From Apus apus (lineage: Eukaryota > Chordata > Aves > Apodiformes > Apodidae), in assembly GCF_020740795.1 (NCBI RefSeq), contig NC_067296.1:7789001-7853000 (forward strand): 64,000 bases of DNA, read 5' to 3'. The position numbers and the translations under genes were made by a program. The first letter of the stretch is position 1. Every line of letters begins with the position of its first letter. The notes under the pieces are model-generated. The model saw only the letters and a program-made list of their open reading frames with translations. It was not told the origin of the DNA and searched no databases. Shown one piece after another: positions 39,501 to 50,900 of the stretch.

Positions 39501-42500
39501 GGAAAGAGAGGGAGGGACTTCAGAAATTTCCTAAACATGCCTTTAAGTAACACAGTAGGCATATGATTATTTTTTTTTCTATTTGCAACATATCCTCTCA
39601 TCCTCACAAGTCTTACCTTATCCAGGTCATAGTAGAAAGCCTGAAAGATAAACAGCACAGGCTGAGCAGGAGAGCATGCATATTTGTAGATATCAACAAT
39701 ACTTCCATATTTACTGCAAGACTCCCTATGCATATCTTAAGTCCCACTAAATTAAGACACACTGTTTACTACAAGGAGGCAGTCCAACATGTTTAGTAGT
39801 AGTTTCATTTTCTGTGCATGATTGGTTGGTTTTTCACAGATGCTGAAAATGAGATGGTAAGAGTCTCATACCAGCTATAACAAGGACTTGGACACTGGTC
39901 ATATTACATGGAAGTTTCTGATATATTTTTTGTTAAGCCAGCTATTATTTCCCAAATGAAAGACAAAGTTGGATCTGTCAGATGTCTTTTCATTAATACT
40001 GTTGCTGAAGGTACTTCTAGGGAATTGTAAGCATGACAGACTCTATTTTACTAGGACACATTCACTAGCTGTGGGAAACAAAACCCGATCTTTATCACTG
40101 TTTCTGTCCATGTAGTCAGGTCTGAACACTGACTAACAAACAGGCACAAGGAGATGCCATCCCAGTAAAGAAACATGATGTGAAGAACACAGCTGGATAC
40201 TGAAAATGGGAAATCCCAAGTTTGATTTTCACACTGAAAGCTAACTTGCTTGGTGAATTCCTGATTGTGATGTCTTGCTGGATCTCACCTCAGTGCTTTA
40301 ACTGGAAAACCCCTGGGAGTCCCAGATGTCAGAGAGCACCTACTTTTGTGATTTATTTTTTTAAGTCATTTAAGTATTTAACATTAGCAGTATCTTACCA
40401 ATCTGGAGTTCCTTTTTGTATCTTTGTGTCGACCAGAGAGATAATCCAATTCTGCCTGATGCGCTTCCAAATATTCACTAGAGAGGAAGAAAACCCAGCA
40501 TGACATTCTTCTGGTACATTAATTAAAACACATCCTCAGAGAATTTTTCAGCAGAACATTAAAAAGCAATTTCCTTCTCTAGGAGACTTCCTTTATTCTC
40601 TAGAGATGTGAATGGCTATAGACCAGGACATGGGTCAACAGTGAAGAAAGGATGGTTTCCCTAGACAAGTATCTGTCCTAAAAGCAAAGTCACTCGTAGG
40701 GGAGCACCTTTATACAATGAATGCCACCAGATGCTGGTAATGGTTACCTAACTTTGAAAGATGCTGTACATTAGGAATCATCCTGAATCACTTTTACTCC
40801 CTCAAGATCTGGAATGCTGCAGTTCAATCCAAGAAAGCCAACACTGCTGCATAAGTCATATACACATGTACACACTGCACTCATTCACTATTTCTTGTTT
40901 CCCTTCATCTAAAATAAGATAGGCTTTATTCTGGGAATGTGGGACAAAACAAAGCAAGGCAGTAGAGCTGGAAGTACTTCTAAAGGCAAGAGAAAATAAA
41001 GGATGTAGGAGAAGAACAGCAAGTTTCTAACACACACAACTCAGGTCATAGATCTCCTTTTCAAATTTCTCTAGCTATTCCTGTTTGGCCTTCTGAAACC
41101 TTTTCTGTAATATAGAAAACCAGTTCATTTGTTGAGCAAGTCTTTTCTTACAGTTACTGAGGAGTAACATCAACCAACTCCATCTTGCAAAGTCAAAGAA
41201 CTGCAACATGAAACACTTCCACTACAAAACCAAGCTCATAGAAGCACTCCGTAAGTAAGGTGTGGCACGTGACAGGCAGTGTTCTAGCAAACAGAGCTCA
41301 ATACCATCTTTTAGTCTACTAGACATTTTCTTAATGTAACCAGTACTCTTTCCAGAATGGGAACTATTTTGCAAGGTGTGAAGCACTTGGTGCCAGTTGG
41401 CTTTTATGGAGTTGCATGCATGCAAGGATTGTCCCTTAGGAGTTCCCACAGGGCCTTAAACTACTTCTGCTGAAACCACCTTCTTCCAACTTTGCTTTTA
41501 ACACAGGATAGACTTTGCTAACTTTTTCCTTTTATGCTTAAAAGAGAAAAAGAGTCACCTGGTAAACACTACATTACGAGACAATCTCCGAGCAGTGAAA
41601 ATAACTTTATTTTAAGCAGCTGCACTTTCACATTTGCTTTGATGCATTTCATTTTCTTACTGTTACAAAACCAGTTCCCCCAAGACACTGAGTGGCTCCA
41701 GCAATCAGCTGTCTACTCTTTACACTTGCCTATTAACAGCTCAGTGCAGGAGTAGCCAAGGCTGGTGGCAGAACAGGGTTCACTTTCCTTTTAGAAAACC
41801 TTCATCACTTCTAGATTTAAGTATGTTAGAACTGCCAGCTTGATAGAATGGTACCCAGATGGTTAGCAGAATAAAGAGTTATTGGAATGGTACCCAGATG
41901 GTTAAAAGAATAAAGAGTTGTTTGCTAGACCTATAAAGAAACAGGCACGTAAAACATGTACTGTACTAAAAATTCAAGTCACTCCAGCACCAAGTGGACT
42001 CAGTCTGCATCTACTTAAAATTTGGACGCTGCATTGCTATTTGATACAGTTGTTTTCTGTAGGTTACTTTAGTCAATTAGTTAGCTACTCAGTTTTGGCA
42101 GGAGACTGATCATATGGCATTCCCTGCAGAACTGGGAACAACTTTTGATCCACTTTATGGCTTCTCCTCCCTAAGCTCTGATAAATTCTAAACTCTGCAA
42201 AAACATTTGGTTTCATTATTTGTTTTAAAACTAAATTCACTAATAAGACATTGACTGATATTTTTAGGGCTGTGACTTAATAGTCTTCTATTGGAATAAA
42301 AATGTTACACATCTGAGTTTACAATGTATTATTACAGTGGATTTTTATGTTCTTTGCTTAAGAAAACAAACTCATTTCAGAATTAATACAGCAGCAAAAC
42401 TCTGAGGACAGCAGCAACATATGTGAAGGAATTGTTAGTAGGATTGCAACAGAAAGAGCTACAGAGTTTACAAATTCAAGAGAAAGTATTTTACCTTCCA

Positions 42501-45500
42501 AAAGTAGCTTCAGAGTGTAAATGAAGTCCCTATGATAGTAGAGTAGACCCATCAACTGTAATTATGTGATGTATTTTTTGTATAATTAGATTTGAGGACT
42601 CAATTAAAGGTTAATCAGTTTCAATCACTGATGGAGGCAAACAGCACTCACCACCATTTCCTTTCTAGTCTGTAATACCAAGCGAGAAAGTTCACCCATG
42701 TTTTACTTGCTATTTCAGCACTGAACAATATCAGTGTTTCCAGGAGGTGACAGCTTCCTCAAAGCCAGAATAACTTAAAATCAGATTGCCAGCTCATCCT
42801 TTGATCTCTACTATGTCTGCTGCATATACCCCACATCTGCCAGACCAAGACAACGGACAAAATCGGTCTTTAGCCTTTTTGCTCAAGTCTGTACTGATGC
42901 AACACTGGCTGTTCAGTCAACCATAATAAAGACTCTAAAATAATGCTATATTTAAAACAAGATAATATTTTTTACATTGCCATAACATGATGGAATTATA
43001 TTACACTTGTTTCATCACATCAAGTCAGCTGAAGTTTTCAGGTGGATCTGCTTAGTCCTTTCCCTTTACAAGCCACTCAGAGATTAAAAAGGACTTTTGA
43101 ACTCCAGAGTTTAATTCTATTAAAAGAAAAAAATAAAATAAAAATAAAAAGACCCCAGAACACACCACTAACATATGTAATTCTTTACTTTAAGTGTTCT
43201 CTAGTTACCATAGAGAGAATAGAAATGGTTTACGAACCAGCCTCCCCATTGTGTCCTTTCAGGGCACACCCTCATTTTCAAACTTAGTTTTAAGTCAGCT
43301 TTTGGAGTCAAAGCAAACTCCACACAGCTCACTCTCCAGATACTTTCTGCCAATCACCCTCCAGGTCTGGCTGTCCCATTCCTACCCAAGCCTCTCCTTG
43401 ATCCTCCCTGCCACTCCTCATGCTCTGAAATCCTTCCTTCTCAAGAAAGCTTAGTTGATTCTCAATAGATGGAGAATCTCCCCATACAGTTCTACTTGTC
43501 ACTGACTTTTTAGAGAAGTTTAGCAAACTAGGAACAAACAAAAACATCAGAGCACTTTGTTTGCAAGCACTGTCTGAGAGCAAACAAAACTTGTTTTACA
43601 AGGTCCCAAGCCAGTGTCTGGGAGAGTCACTAGACACATTTAAGAGATGCCAGATGGAGACAGAGAACAGTAGTACACAAACTTAAGCAGCATAACTAGG
43701 TAAGGCAAATTACAATATTTTAAAAGTCCTTACTTAAGTCCTTTCTTCAAAGCTGCAAAAATTTTCTTCACCTGCAGTGGCTTTGGATCCCAGATGACTG
43801 CTCCCTTCTGCAGGGAATTATATGCCTTGGGTGATTTCAGTGACATTCTCGATCTCACTGAACTTCTGCTGAGAGACTTTCTGTGGAAAGGGAAAAGAAA
43901 TACAGGAGAGATGCAAAATCCATCAGCTGGGAGAAAAAAGATGCCTAACACACAAAGCTTACAGGCTACAGGTCATATGCCCAGTACCATTTACCCTCAC
44001 AAAAAAGAGCAAAGCTCTTGAACACACTGAGAATACTTTCACAGATGAAAATAGAAAGTTAAAGCTCAGCTCTAAATATCTACTGCAGAAAACCTGCAGG
44101 TTTCTCATAACTTCAACATTAATAATTTCAACAAGAAACATTTATATCTCCAAGCTTGACACAGCCTCTGAGAAGCCTAGTGGTTCTTTTTTACCTTTTT
44201 CAAATAAAGAAAAATTGTGCAAGTACCCATTTCTTTGGGAGGAATAGGAGCACTGAGCAAGAAATGAAAAGCTCATTTTCGTAACAGGTTAATAACAAGC
44301 TAATGTTCATACTGTTAGCAATTGTCTTAACACACATGCATGGCAACCAACTAAGGTCCTGCTTCTGTGTGAAAATTCACACCAGTTGTTGGGTCAACAG
44401 AACGAGTCAAGTAAGCCACACTGCAGGACAAGGACATTCCCATTCTGACTCTCACCTGCAGTTCAGGAAAATGGGGCAACAGACTTTTGATCTACTCATT
44501 GTCTAACTGATAAAGTTAACATAAAAAGTCTTTAAAAATAGTTATTTTGTTGTCTGTATTCACCATCCATTTAACTGATGACTTAAAGCCCTACCAGATT
44601 GCATCTAAGATGTTGTTATCAAGGTGGGTTTTTCAGTATCTAACACCTCACTTATTTAATTTTAAAAGCAAATACAAAAACAAAAGCCCCACACACAGGA
44701 TTTTTTGTGCTAGCCTAAAGAGTTAGAACACCTCTAGCTATTAGTATATATAACATCTAAAGCAGAAAATGAGCTTCCTGCAAATGATTCTTTGACATTA
44801 TCAGATTCCTGCCTAGCTCTTCCTACCTCTGTCTCTATACTCTTCTATTTTTATACAGCTTTGTTAATAATACTCCCTATAAGTCAAGCATCTAAAATAC
44901 CAGTATCTAAGAAGTTTTCCATTTCACCAAGCCAACTGGCTGCTCTCAGAGAAGCTTTCCACCTTCTCTACAAGCTCTGTCCTAAATTCAGCTCACCTGG
45001 AGAAGCAATGGACTTCCACAAGCTTAATACTTAGCCACTGGCTGTTTTAAGTTCTAGGCATGTGACTGAAGCCTAAGGAGATTATTAACCTTGGTGATTA
45101 AACCCTAGGCCCAGCACACCTGAGAGCTGTTCCTAGTCTTATTACAGAAACTTTTGAGTAACTACTTTAATTATCCTGGAGCTAAATTTCCACTTAACTC
45201 CATTTTTAAGCATATAATCTCAAAAAAATCAAATCAAATTAGGTGTTACCAAATATTACTGGATATTTAATTTCTTCATCCCTATGATTATTTGAGGTTT
45301 TTATGAGGCTTAATATAAAGTATTAATTAACCAAATCCTTTGGAGCTCAGGTTACCTATAACAAGGAACATAGCTGTTAAATTAGAAAATTAAATTAATA
45401 TTGTTTTCTTTTTTAAGATAATGAATCCTTGAGTATTCCATGCACAATGAGAGGGTTCCAACACAACTAACACTGGAAGGGACAGTCTAGCCAGTAACAG

Positions 45501-47909
45501 CAGTGGAAAGAGTCTCCTAGAAGGATCATAATTTACAATTATTTCATGCATAGAACAACATAGCATCCAGTTGCTCTAGATGAGTACTCTAATTAGCAAG
45601 GTACCATGTGGGAGATACCAGATAATCCTATCTTTTGAAATTAAAAAGACCAAATTAATCCTGAGTTTTGTTTATTTTTGAAAAGGAAACAACTCAGTAT
45701 TTACCTTCAGAGTTTTGGACTACAAAACCTAAATTCAGGAGATCATTTCCATTCAGTTGAAGTATAACATCTAAGCACTGCAAACAGACAGGTGTGGATT
45801 TGTAACTATTTTTTTCAGTATCCCCTGTTGACTGATGTAGCCTACATGTACTCAGTGCATTGATATTGAGAATCCAATTTTCATACATTTCATAGAAAAG
45901 TTAAGTAGCTGACATGGGCATTTAGGGACAATAGCTTAAAGCTAGATGCTATGTTGCTACTTTCCCTTGTGAACTTAATGATTTAAGTGTCATATTTCCC
46001 ACTTTATAGATAACAGTAATAGTATTTACTTCATGTGGAGACTATTGTGAGGTAAAATGAAATAGTGTGTCTGACTGAGAGCCTCAAAAAGAAGTTGCTG
46101 AAGAAATGCAGAAGTATATTTAGTATCTGCTTAAGAATCTCCATGTGGACCTGATTTGTGTGTCATCCTTTGGACAGACATTGTATAGGGCCCCTGCAAT
46201 CTCCTGCTGTCTTTTGCAACAGTGCCTGAGGGAGTGATAGGTTAGGAAAGGGTGATTAAAAAATTTATTCATTATGCTGAGGAAAACTCCTGGGTGTTCA
46301 TTGGGCTGTGACTGAGCATCTAGTACACAGATTTTCCTTACTGTGGTAATTCCTGAACAAAACTGTCTGTCTAAACACTTAAATAATGAAAAGCAACATC
46401 ATTAACAATGCATAAAGAGAGGCATTTGGTTTGAAAACCTTTGCAGCTAAAAGTAAGAGAATAATCTTAAGGGATATACAAACTCTTCTGTTCGGGGCGT
46501 TATTACCCTGCTGGACTGTGCCTTTGTTGGAGAAACAGCTGTTCAACACTTTTACTGGTAGATCCTTTCCCTGCTAGAACTCCCACTATGTACTTGAGCT
46601 CAGGTCTGTTTATTTCATTTATTGACAGTGTCTTCCTCAAGATCTTAGAGACTGGTGTGATTTTAGATGTCCAACATTTGCAAGGTGTAATATTATTTTT
46701 CAGATTCCACAACAGATACATTTATTAAAAAATAAAAGACCTCTTGATTACATCACAATCATGCTAGAATTTCAGGTTTGCTCACACTTTACCATGCTGT
46801 GTTTAACTAAAAGGCTAGTTCAGTCAATTGGATCTTTGAAAATATATTTTATGACATGAGTCAGGTATTTTACTGATACACTAAAGGATTTTTTAAAGCA
46901 CAGTGCTTTTAGAGCCATACCTTCCAAGACTCATATATGATACTGCTAAATGAATTGTGTTGTTATTATTCTAACATGAACTGGCAGTCAGAGATTATAT
47001 TAATTTTCCACTTAAATACTGTATCTTCTAAAAACACTCACCAGGCTAGACAGGGATCACCACCTTCAGAAAAAGAACAAGAGCACTTCTAGTGGAAAAG
47101 CTGCACAGTTCTCTACGTAGAGCAATACTACATAACAATTTATGATTAGCAAAAAGGGAAAAACAGTGCAGGATGGTTTAGCAATTACAGAGCTCGACTG
47201 AAGACTGGAAGACTGGGCTGCAGCCTTGGCTGTACTATAGACCCGTCACTGATGGCAGTGAATTTGCAGTGGCCTCCTTGGCCTCTTTGTATTCCTTCCT
47301 TCCTCTCATTTGTGGCAATGCCAGAAAGCAGCCCTCCCTCTCATGTAATGCTGCTCTGCTTAAATAACTCCTGAAGAACCCAAGCGGGGTTCAATTACAC
47401 ATTTTGCCAAGATTCACCATTAACATCCCCATCTTTTTAAAGGTCTAGTATATTTTAAATAACTATCCAGAAGGTTAAAGTCAGAAAACATCAGTTACGA
47501 CCAGGCTGCTAGCAAAACGGGTTGCAGCCCTTCATTTTTCTAGAAGAAATAAACACTATTAACAGTCTGATACATAACCTCTAAAATCCAGCCATCTCTG
47601 CAGTGCAGTGTGTGCAGCAGAAAGACAGTATGGTGTGAAGTACAGCTATTTATCAGTGAACTACGATAACACTCAGTAGTTTGAAGACAAAAAAAATAAG
47701 GAACAACTTCTACACATTGACATTTTAGGTTAAAAAAAACCCCAACATTCACAGTACCTAATGTCTCTTGCCCAAACAATCAGGTGTTTTTCTTTTTGTG
47801 TTACTTACGCCAGTTTTCTGCTTTGCACGGTGCTGAATCCAGTGAAGGAACAACTCCTGCTGATACCACCCCCATCACCAGGAGAGACAAACGTGAGTTT
47901 GACCGACAT
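18487..47909 (-). CDS. RIPOR3: RIPOR3 (FAM65C), complete coding region, 21 coding exons
   Basis: Member of the RIPOR/FAM65 family (RIPOR1 and RIPOR2 bind Rho GTPases and restrain or relay Rho signalling; RIPOR3 itself is little studied). Exons from the start down: 47809-47909, 43734-43880, 40399-40477, 39617-39640, 39435-39488, 38558-38707, 38025-38088, 37596-37639, 36797-36922, 34544-34689, 27748-27877, 26191-26775, 24950-25089, 24019-24151, 23140-23248, 21772-21933, 21449-21607, 20168-20370, 19826-19909, 18834-18924, 18487-18587. All GT/AG, all phases consistent: 2,832 nt, 943 residues (human about 946). The N-terminal PL48-type region ([27 protein letters not shown]), a variable Ser-rich middle (exon 12) and a helical ARM-like C-terminus ([30 protein letters not shown]) are all recognisable. 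No frameshift or missing exon. Confidence 0.97.
18834..18924 (-). CDS. RIPOR3: RIPOR3 coding exon 20
   Basis: Encodes [20 protein letters not shown] and [10 protein letters not shown]; human GIESIDQTASLCQSDLEAVR. Acceptor tctcaaacag; donor gtaagt. Confidence 0.95.
19826..19909 (-). CDS. RIPOR3: RIPOR3 coding exon 19
   Basis: 28 codons, [18 protein letters not shown] to LALKNLR, the ARM/HEAT-like helical repeat of the C-terminus. Phase 0; acceptor ttcatgtag; donor gtaagt. Confidence 0.95.
20168..20370 (-). CDS. RIPOR3: RIPOR3 coding exon 18
   Basis: Encodes [33 protein letters not shown] and [14 protein letters not shown]; human [17 protein letters not shown] and NRSFREK. Acceptor ttcacttgcag; donor gtaaag. 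Confidence 0.96.
21449..21607 (-). CDS. RIPOR3: RIPOR3 coding exon 17
   Basis: Encodes [19 protein letters not shown] and [20 protein letters not shown]; human RRLLEQVVSCGGLLPG and FQFHSYLQRQSVSDLEKH. Acceptor gttgctttcag; donor gtaatg. Confidence 0.95.
21772..21933 (-). CDS. RIPOR3: RIPOR3 coding exon 16
   Basis: Encodes a Lys-rich start ([14 protein letters not shown]), then [12 protein letters not shown], matching human RGKYPGQLEIA. Acceptor preceded by a long T/C tract (ttttttttcccccag); donor gtacca is weak but in phase. Confidence 0.92.
23140..23248 (-). CDS. RIPOR3: RIPOR3 coding exon 15
   Basis: Encodes [20 protein letters not shown] to VLDMSVEE; human KLASPNLSRLVQECLLEEVA. Acceptor gcatttcag; donor gtaagt. 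Confidence 0.94.
24019..24151 (-). CDS. RIPOR3: RIPOR3 coding exon 14
   Basis: Encodes a variable stretch ([18 protein letters not shown]), then [19 protein letters not shown], matching human ELDVLLMVHLQVCKALLQ. Acceptor ctcaacag; donor gtaagg. Confidence 0.94.
24950..25089 (-). CDS. RIPOR3: RIPOR3 coding exon 13
   Basis: Encodes [20 protein letters not shown] and [18 protein letters not shown]; human ESLMECILESFAFLNADFALDELSLFGG. The acceptor (ccatcaacag) was chosen because its product length aligns exactly with human. Confidence 0.92.
26052..26064 (-). promoter_or_regulatory. Candidate CTCF core motif in RIPOR3 intron
   Basis: Minus strand reads ccaccagaggtca, close to the CTCF core with one departure (T for G). 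Motif match only. Confidence 0.3.
26191..26775 (-). CDS. RIPOR3: RIPOR3 coding exon 12, variable middle (residues 356-550)
   Basis: 195 codons, phase 0. Starts SVLQQ, contains [10 protein letters not shown] and [13 protein letters not shown] (human SILSYLSDSD, DSFSSEDPRDTE), a low-conservation Ser/His/Asn-rich body, then [12 protein letters not shown] and [16 protein letters not shown]. The likely disordered linker between N- and C-terminal modules. Confidence 0.95.
27748..27877 (-). CDS. RIPOR3: RIPOR3 coding exon 11
   Basis: Encodes [18 protein letters not shown] and [19 protein letters not shown], matching human PFDTES and YNWTPPSTPSFRERYYL. Acceptor cttctgctacag; donor gtgagt. Confidence 0.96.
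27878..34543 (-). other. RIPOR3: RIPOR3 intron 10, 6.7 kb
   Basis: The longest intron within the coding part. No exon or recognised repeat family found; short AT- or T-rich runs (31116-31137, 33437-33456) only. Confidence 0.7.
34544..34689 (-). CDS. RIPOR3: RIPOR3 coding exon 10
   Basis: Encodes [28 protein letters not shown] and [16 protein letters not shown]; close to human throughout. Acceptor ccctgcag; donor gtaagt. Confidence 0.96.
36797..36922 (-). CDS. RIPOR3: RIPOR3 coding exon 9 (residues 222-263)
   Basis: 42 codons from [17 protein letters not shown] through [11 protein letters not shown] to LHEKFEIK. This begins the C2-like part of the N-terminal module. Donor gtgtgg; acceptor tgatttctag. 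Confidence 0.96.
37596..37639 (-). CDS. RIPOR3: RIPOR3 coding exon 8
   Basis: 44 bp encoding [14 protein letters not shown], matching human [14 protein letters not shown]. Acceptor cttttcag; donor gtgcag. Confidence 0.95.
38025..38088 (-). CDS. RIPOR3: RIPOR3 coding exon 7
   Basis: Encodes [20 protein letters not shown]; human [20 protein letters not shown]. Acceptor cttttctctag; donor gtatgt. Confidence 0.96.
38558..38707 (-). CDS. RIPOR3: RIPOR3 coding exon 6 (residues 136-185)
   Basis: 50 codons, [20 protein letters not shown] to FQECTE, the most conserved helical stretch of the family. Phase 0; acceptor atcttaaag; donor gtagga. Confidence 0.96.
39435..39488 (-). CDS. RIPOR3: RIPOR3 coding exon 5 (residues 118-135)
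   Basis: 18 codons, [18 protein letters not shown], phase 0; human QTRCVERHIRKMEFHISK. Acceptor is purine-rich (ttcaaaag); donor gtaagg. Confidence 0.95.
39617..39640 (-). CDS. RIPOR3: RIPOR3 24-bp micro-exon (residues 110-117)
   Basis: Exactly eight codons, AFYYDLDK, identical to the human peptide, between acceptor gtttatctttcag and donor gtaaga. Phase 0 on both sides, so skipping would remove eight residues without a frameshift. Confidence 0.95.
40399..40477 (-). CDS. RIPOR3: RIPOR3 coding exon 3 (to residue 109)
   Basis: Encodes [20 protein letters not shown] and KRNSRL, matching the [19 protein letters not shown] segment of human RIPOR3. Acceptor ctctctag; donor gtaaga. Confidence 0.95.
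41846..41924. repeat. 39-bp tandem duplication in RIPOR3 intron 2
   Basis: Two adjacent copies of a unit beginning gaatggtacccagatggtta and ending in ataaagagtt, differing by a few bases. No function suggested. Confidence 0.9.
43734..43880 (-). CDS. RIPOR3: RIPOR3 coding exon 2 (residues 34-82)
   Basis: Encodes [18 protein letters not shown], then [18 protein letters not shown]; human reads SVRSRMPAKSSKMYGTL and VKKIFEALKRGL. Acceptor cctttccacag; donor gtaagg. Confidence 0.96.
43881..47808 (-). other. RIPOR3: RIPOR3 intron 1 (between first two coding exons)
   Basis: AT-rich, no exon or known repeat recognised on either strand. Confidence 0.65.
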
Positions 47910-47937
47910 GATTGCCAGCCCGTGAGTCTATCAGCTT
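47809..47937 (-). CDS. RIPOR3: RIPOR3 first coding exon (28 nt 5' UTR plus codons 1-33)
   Basis: After acceptor ctgtttatttcag comes 28 nt of 5' UTR, then ATG at 47909-47907 and [15 protein letters not shown]...SFTGFST, matching the family start MSVRLRFLSPGD. Donor gtaagt. The acceptor shows that at least one non-coding exon lies upstream. Confidence 0.95.
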
Positions 47938-50900
47938 CTGAAATAAACAGAGAAACAGATGAGTCAAAACCTTCTTGGCAGTTCAGACTTAGACCTGTGC
48001 TGCTGCAAGTGTTGAGCTGCATGAAAGTGAAAAGTCAGAATAAGTAGATTAAATAGAGCAAGTCTTGTCTGCTATACATGTTTCCTCTGTTGCCATCCAC
48101 AATACAATTAATAAGGGACTGAATAGTCTAAAATGAAGTCTCTCATGCCCAGTTCAATTTCTGATTGATTTTACAAACTGACTGTGTAAAAGCAGAATAG
48201 CCTCAATTCACAGGCTCTCTATATTCCCAATTTTTTAGAAACCCTGTAATTGTCCCACTGCTTAAGGAGTTCAGGCCAACCAGTGTATTTCCAAATCAGA
48301 ATGGCTGCCAGAACAATACTTAAGCTCCAGACTCAGTCAAGTCCAAAAAGCAGTTCCTTGCATCTGTGCAGAGCCATGCTGAAGTCAATGGTAGAACTGG
48401 CTGAATGTGGTACTGTAGCCCAAGGCAGAAAGAAGTCTGGTTTCAACAGTAAATTTCAGGTTCATGCTCCTCCTCTGGCAGGATTTCTCTTGGATTGTGC
48501 TTTTCTGTTTTCCATCAGTCAAACTCTTTTGCTTTCTGGAGAATTGTGTTCTCTGCCATATGTCTATAGAATCCAAGTTAGAATATAAGTAACAGACATA
48601 TCCTTCAAAGCAGCTGTAGAAAATCACCCCGACAGTTAATATACAGAAAAATTCCCTTCCTTCCCTCCTCAAGATGGTGTAATGTAAACACCAAACTGAG
48701 TAAAACAAAAAGCTGGAGTACCTATTTGGAGAGAGAAGTACAAACCCCAGTAAAGGGCTCTACATGGAGATGCTCCATGCAAAAGTTTGTCTTACTTTAC
48801 AGAATGTGCTCTGAAGAACAGTGAGCTCTTAATCAATCAGAGAAGATACTGGAAAGAAATATCTGTACTCACCCTATGCTGACATTATCCCACCAGCATG
48901 GCTACAGTTAGTCAGACTGGCCCAGAAATGTCAGGATAAGACTCTTCTTCTGGCTCTGCCACTATCTTGGAGAGCAATGTAACTCAATGCTCTCTCTTCC
49001 AGATTGCATACGAAGAACTGAACGGTTGAACTGTACTTCCCTAGAGGGGTGAGACTGGAGTGTTTTGCTAATTCTGGGCTAGTCTACAAGTACAGGGAAT
49101 TACTGTGAGTATGCTTCAGGTATCATTATCTAACACAGCAGTCACAAAAGTTGTTATGGATTTCCACTAGCAGAGATCCTGCAGTGAGACCTGACTATTT
49201 CATTAGAAACAGCTCAGCCAGTTCCTGGGCTGAGGTCTAAGATTCCCACTTCTTTGCCTGCTCTACAGGCTGTGCCAAGCTCATGAATACATCTATGAAA
49301 ACCAGGCAAAACATTCCAGAAGGTGATGTGAAAATGAAGAAGTTGAGCTAAACAGCTACTTTGCAAGATATCTAGTTTATCAAAGAAGGTGTTGGGCATG
49401 GTATTTTGTATTTCAGTGCATCAAAGTCCACATGACTCCATAGCTTCAGTAGTATCAACAGAAATCTGCTAGATGGAAAAATTTAGGTGCATCTTAATCA
49501 CCTTTTAATCAAACTTTACAGCACATATGCTGTCTTGCTTTGAAAGGATACCCCCTTTAGTACCCTTAATCAGAGATTGTACTTGGATCCTAACACTGCT
49601 GAAGTTTCCAAATGTTTTCCATTCTTTCTTCTAGTTTTCAGATGCTTTTTAGCCTGTGAACAGTCACCCCATCAAAAGGACCATTAGATTGAAAAAAAAC
49701 ATGTAACTTACTGAAAAATGTAATTGCATAACAAGCTGTTAAAGGAAGAAATAAAAGGAATACCCTCATGGTTATTGACCACATTGCTCAAGGCCAAGCC
49801 AGATTCCCAGGATCTATTCTACAGCTCTCTAACCTGGGAAAGTTAGTTCATGCGTAAAAGGGAATGAGAAAGTGCAGGAAAAGACTGTCTAAATGTATAG
49901 GATGCCTAAAGCTTGCATAGCATGAGACTGAAAGCCTTCAAAGCATATAGATACAAAACAAACAAAAAAGGCAGACCTTTGACTGGGAAAAGGAAGCAGA
50001 AAATTATGGGAAGGCTCATAAAGTCAAAATCTGTAGTACTGAACCCTAGATGTGAAAAAAGAAGTTGGAAATCTACAGTCTCCCAAAACTTGGTTGACGA
50101 AAGAAATAAATTGCTTAAATTGCCTAAACTTGATTCTGTTGCCATATGTGTTTTTATAAATCAAATTCTGGACTTCAAGACAATACACTGTTGCAAATTA
50201 GTAGAAATGAGAGATGAATTTGACCTCACTTGTGCATAGCCATGAGCATTTAAAAGTTCTCATGGGTTGTTTGTTGTTTTTAACTGCACAAAGCTCAGTC
50301 CTCAAGGCCACTGACCGTGTCATGTTCTGCAGCTACATTCAAAAGCAATTTGCAAGCACATTTTCACAGTTCCATCTTATAAGAATGAAGAGAATCTAAA
50401 TAATGTTAAGAAAGCACCATTAAAGAGGTTATCTTTCTTACTGGGAAAATATGTTGACCAAGTCAAATACCTCTTGATACACATCTGCAGATAGACATTT
50501 TGTAGCACCTAGAAATCTTACAGCTCATTTCACACTTCTGAGTAGAAGACCATAAGTAGGATGTCAAGACAACATTTTATTTATAAGAAAGATTTATAAA
50601 TGCAGTTGTTTAAACAGAGGGTTTTGCTAGCCAGAGTGTCTGTATAAAAGTGCTGAGCTACATTATAACTGCCCCTGAGAAAAAGCATCTGGACACATCT
50701 CAAATTCAACTCTCCCTTTAGGCTAGAAATAAATCAGATAAGGACCCCCGACAAAGCCGAGTTCAAATCTGTCTTCCAACCTGTAACCTCTGCTGCGTAG
50801 GCCAGTTTCTCCAAATCTCATAAATACAGGGATTATACCCGTGGGAGCAGAGGTACTTCCTCACTTTTAATCTTCCCAAAAAAGCACAGGATGTGAACAC

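Noticed and set aside
49913-50239. 108-codon plus-strand open frame, Lys-rich
   Set aside because: No recognised family, no splice context, and it lies in AT-rich non-coding DNA where Lys-rich chance frames are expected.
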